In this document: positions 63,415-64,000 of the stretch, piece after piece
How the letters are laid out: every line of letters begins with the position of its first letter
Numbering within the stretch: the stretch's first letter is position 1
Source of the DNA: CAYJAY01 sp964368445
Lineage (GTDB): Bacteria > Bacillota > Clostridia > Oscillospirales > Ruminococcaceae
Direction: 5' to 3'
Assembly: GCA_964368445.1 (NCBI GenBank)
Contig: CAYJAY010000010.1
Location: forward strand, 1-64,000
DNA length: 64,000 nt
Notes under the pieces: generated by a model
Databases searched by the model: none
Seen by the model: only the letters and a program-made list of their open reading frames with translations
What the model was told of the DNA's origin: nothing
Translations under genes and position numbers: made by a program

Positions 63415-63495
63415 TCACAATATTGCGTAAATTTCCAAGCGAAGCGAAACAAGGAGTATCTCCATGCGCCTCACTTACGGTGAAGTTTTTATATT

Positions 63496-64000
63496 TTATA
63501 GCCCGCCATACAGCTCTATGAATTTTTTTAACGAATTCAAGTTTTTATCTTTGTCGGCAATTATAAGATTTTGCATTCCGCCAATTCTTTCAAGCTGCCA
63601 ATCGATGTTAATGTCGGGGTCGTCCCACATTATGCCGTCGTCGTATTCGCCATAGAACTTTTCGGCGCATTTGTATGACACGACAGATTTTTCAAGCACA
63701 AGATATCCGTGCGCCAAACCGTCCGGAATTAAAAGCTGTTTTTGGTTTTGTTCCGAAAGTTCAAACGCAAGCCATTTTTTAAACGTTTTGCTGTTTGGCC
63801 TTAAATCGACCACAACGTCGTATACATGCCCCGAGATACAACGCACAAGTTTTGGCTGTCCTTTTTCGCGTTGGAAATGTAGCGCGCGTATAACGCCTTT
63901 GTGCGACGTGGTGTAAAAAACCTCGGCTAGCGTATAATCTATGCCGTTTTTTTCAAAAACTTCTTTTGAATAGTCTTTGGTGAACATTCCGCGAATGTCG
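63496..64000 (-). CDS. rfbC: dTDP-4-dehydrorhamnose 3,5-epimerase, N-terminus beyond the window
   Basis: 168 codons are visible. The reading frame is open to the window edge (DIRGMFTKDYSKEVF), so the start lies outside and the ATG at 63987 is internal: family members begin about 20 residues earlier. HKGVIRALHFQREKGQPKLVRCISGHVYDVVVDLRP and PDGLAHGYLVLEKSVVSYKCAEKFYGEYDDGIMWDDPDINIDW carry the catalytic His and Tyr. The product, dTDP-L-rhamnose precursor, fits the neighbouring polysaccharide exporter. Confidence 0.93.
   Translation of the reverse strand, partial: DIRGMFTKDYSKEVFEKNGIDYTLAEVFYTTSHKGVIRALHFQREKGQPKLVRCISGHVYDVVVDLRPNSKTFKKWLAFELSEQNQKQLLIPDGLAHGYLVLEKSVVSYKCAEKFYGEYDDGIMWDDPDINIDWQLERIGGMQNLIIADKDKNLNSLKKFIELYGGL

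Overview
The window looks like a low-GC anaerobic Bacillota (Clostridia-type) chromosome. Evidence: the lysine-riboswitch operon uses the acetylase branch of DAP synthesis (dapH); glutamate is fermented through B12-dependent glutamate mutase and methylaspartate ammonia-lyase; there is a TepA-type ClpP relative, a Rex repressor, Gram-positive style ribosome binding sites and many -35/-10 promoters close to consensus. No species can be named from the sequence. There are no rRNAs and no phage, IS transposase or CRISPR array. There is one tRNA-Leu (anticodon UAG).

Layout. 0.1-3.5 kb: tRNA-Leu, a rhomboid-like membrane protein and a polar amino-acid ABC transporter. 3.5-11.2 kb: one leftward transcription unit of four paralogous polytopic membrane proteins (DUF6056-like, GT-C-like) followed by folC. 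11.2-15.3 kb: lysine riboswitch, then lysC-dapA-dapB-dapH. 15.6-19.1 kb: a tail-anchored acidic protein, a one-component NTF2-like/LytTR regulator, a PsiE-like protein and a CNNM/CorC transporter. 19.2-21.9 kb: copper pump copA with chaperone copZ. 22-25.1 kb: GntR regulator, a membrane diguanylate cyclase with a large palindrome in its leader, and a membrane-anchored XRE regulator. 25.1-34.4 kb: a leftward glutamate-mutase unit (glmS, unknown membrane-anchored protein, glmL, glmE, mal, AtuA-like, a repeat block with an unknown membrane protein, DUF4387-like, P-loop/SAD fusion). 34.5-43.2 kb: L-rhamnose uptake and catabolism, divergent from a LacI-type regulator. 43.5-49 kb: a PLP trans-sulfuration-type enzyme, a CUT1 sugar ABC transporter and a FadR-type GntR regulator in one rightward unit. 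49.2-55.3 kb: PutP symporter, TepA-like protease, isocitrate/isopropylmalate-type dehydrogenase, rex-tdk-GNAT. 55.3-64 kb: rimI-polA, then a surface-polysaccharide region (ABC exporter, MBOAT acyltransferase, rfbC cut by the window edge) with proS lying among it.

Two things stand out. First, the glutamate mutase/methylaspartate lyase unit lacks any recognisable mesaconase or citramalate lyase; it carries AtuA-like, DUF4387-like and P-loop/SAD-fusion genes instead, which are candidates for an unassigned part of the pathway. Second, intergenic spaces carry a family of composite repeats: a short hairpin ending in GCACC plus arrays of 7-bp tandem units, often starting exactly at the stop codon of the upstream gene. 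A 120-bp element with 12-bp terminal inverted repeats and a two-copy 45-bp module sit in the same places.

Regulation is unusually readable here. Visible are a lysine riboswitch with its terminator, paired LacI-type operators in the rhamnose leader, a TGGT-N3-ACCA operator next to the sugar-unit promoter, a two-part operator over the glmS promoter, and a 30-bp perfect palindrome in the diguanylate cyclase leader. All functional assignments come from reading motifs; no database search was run.
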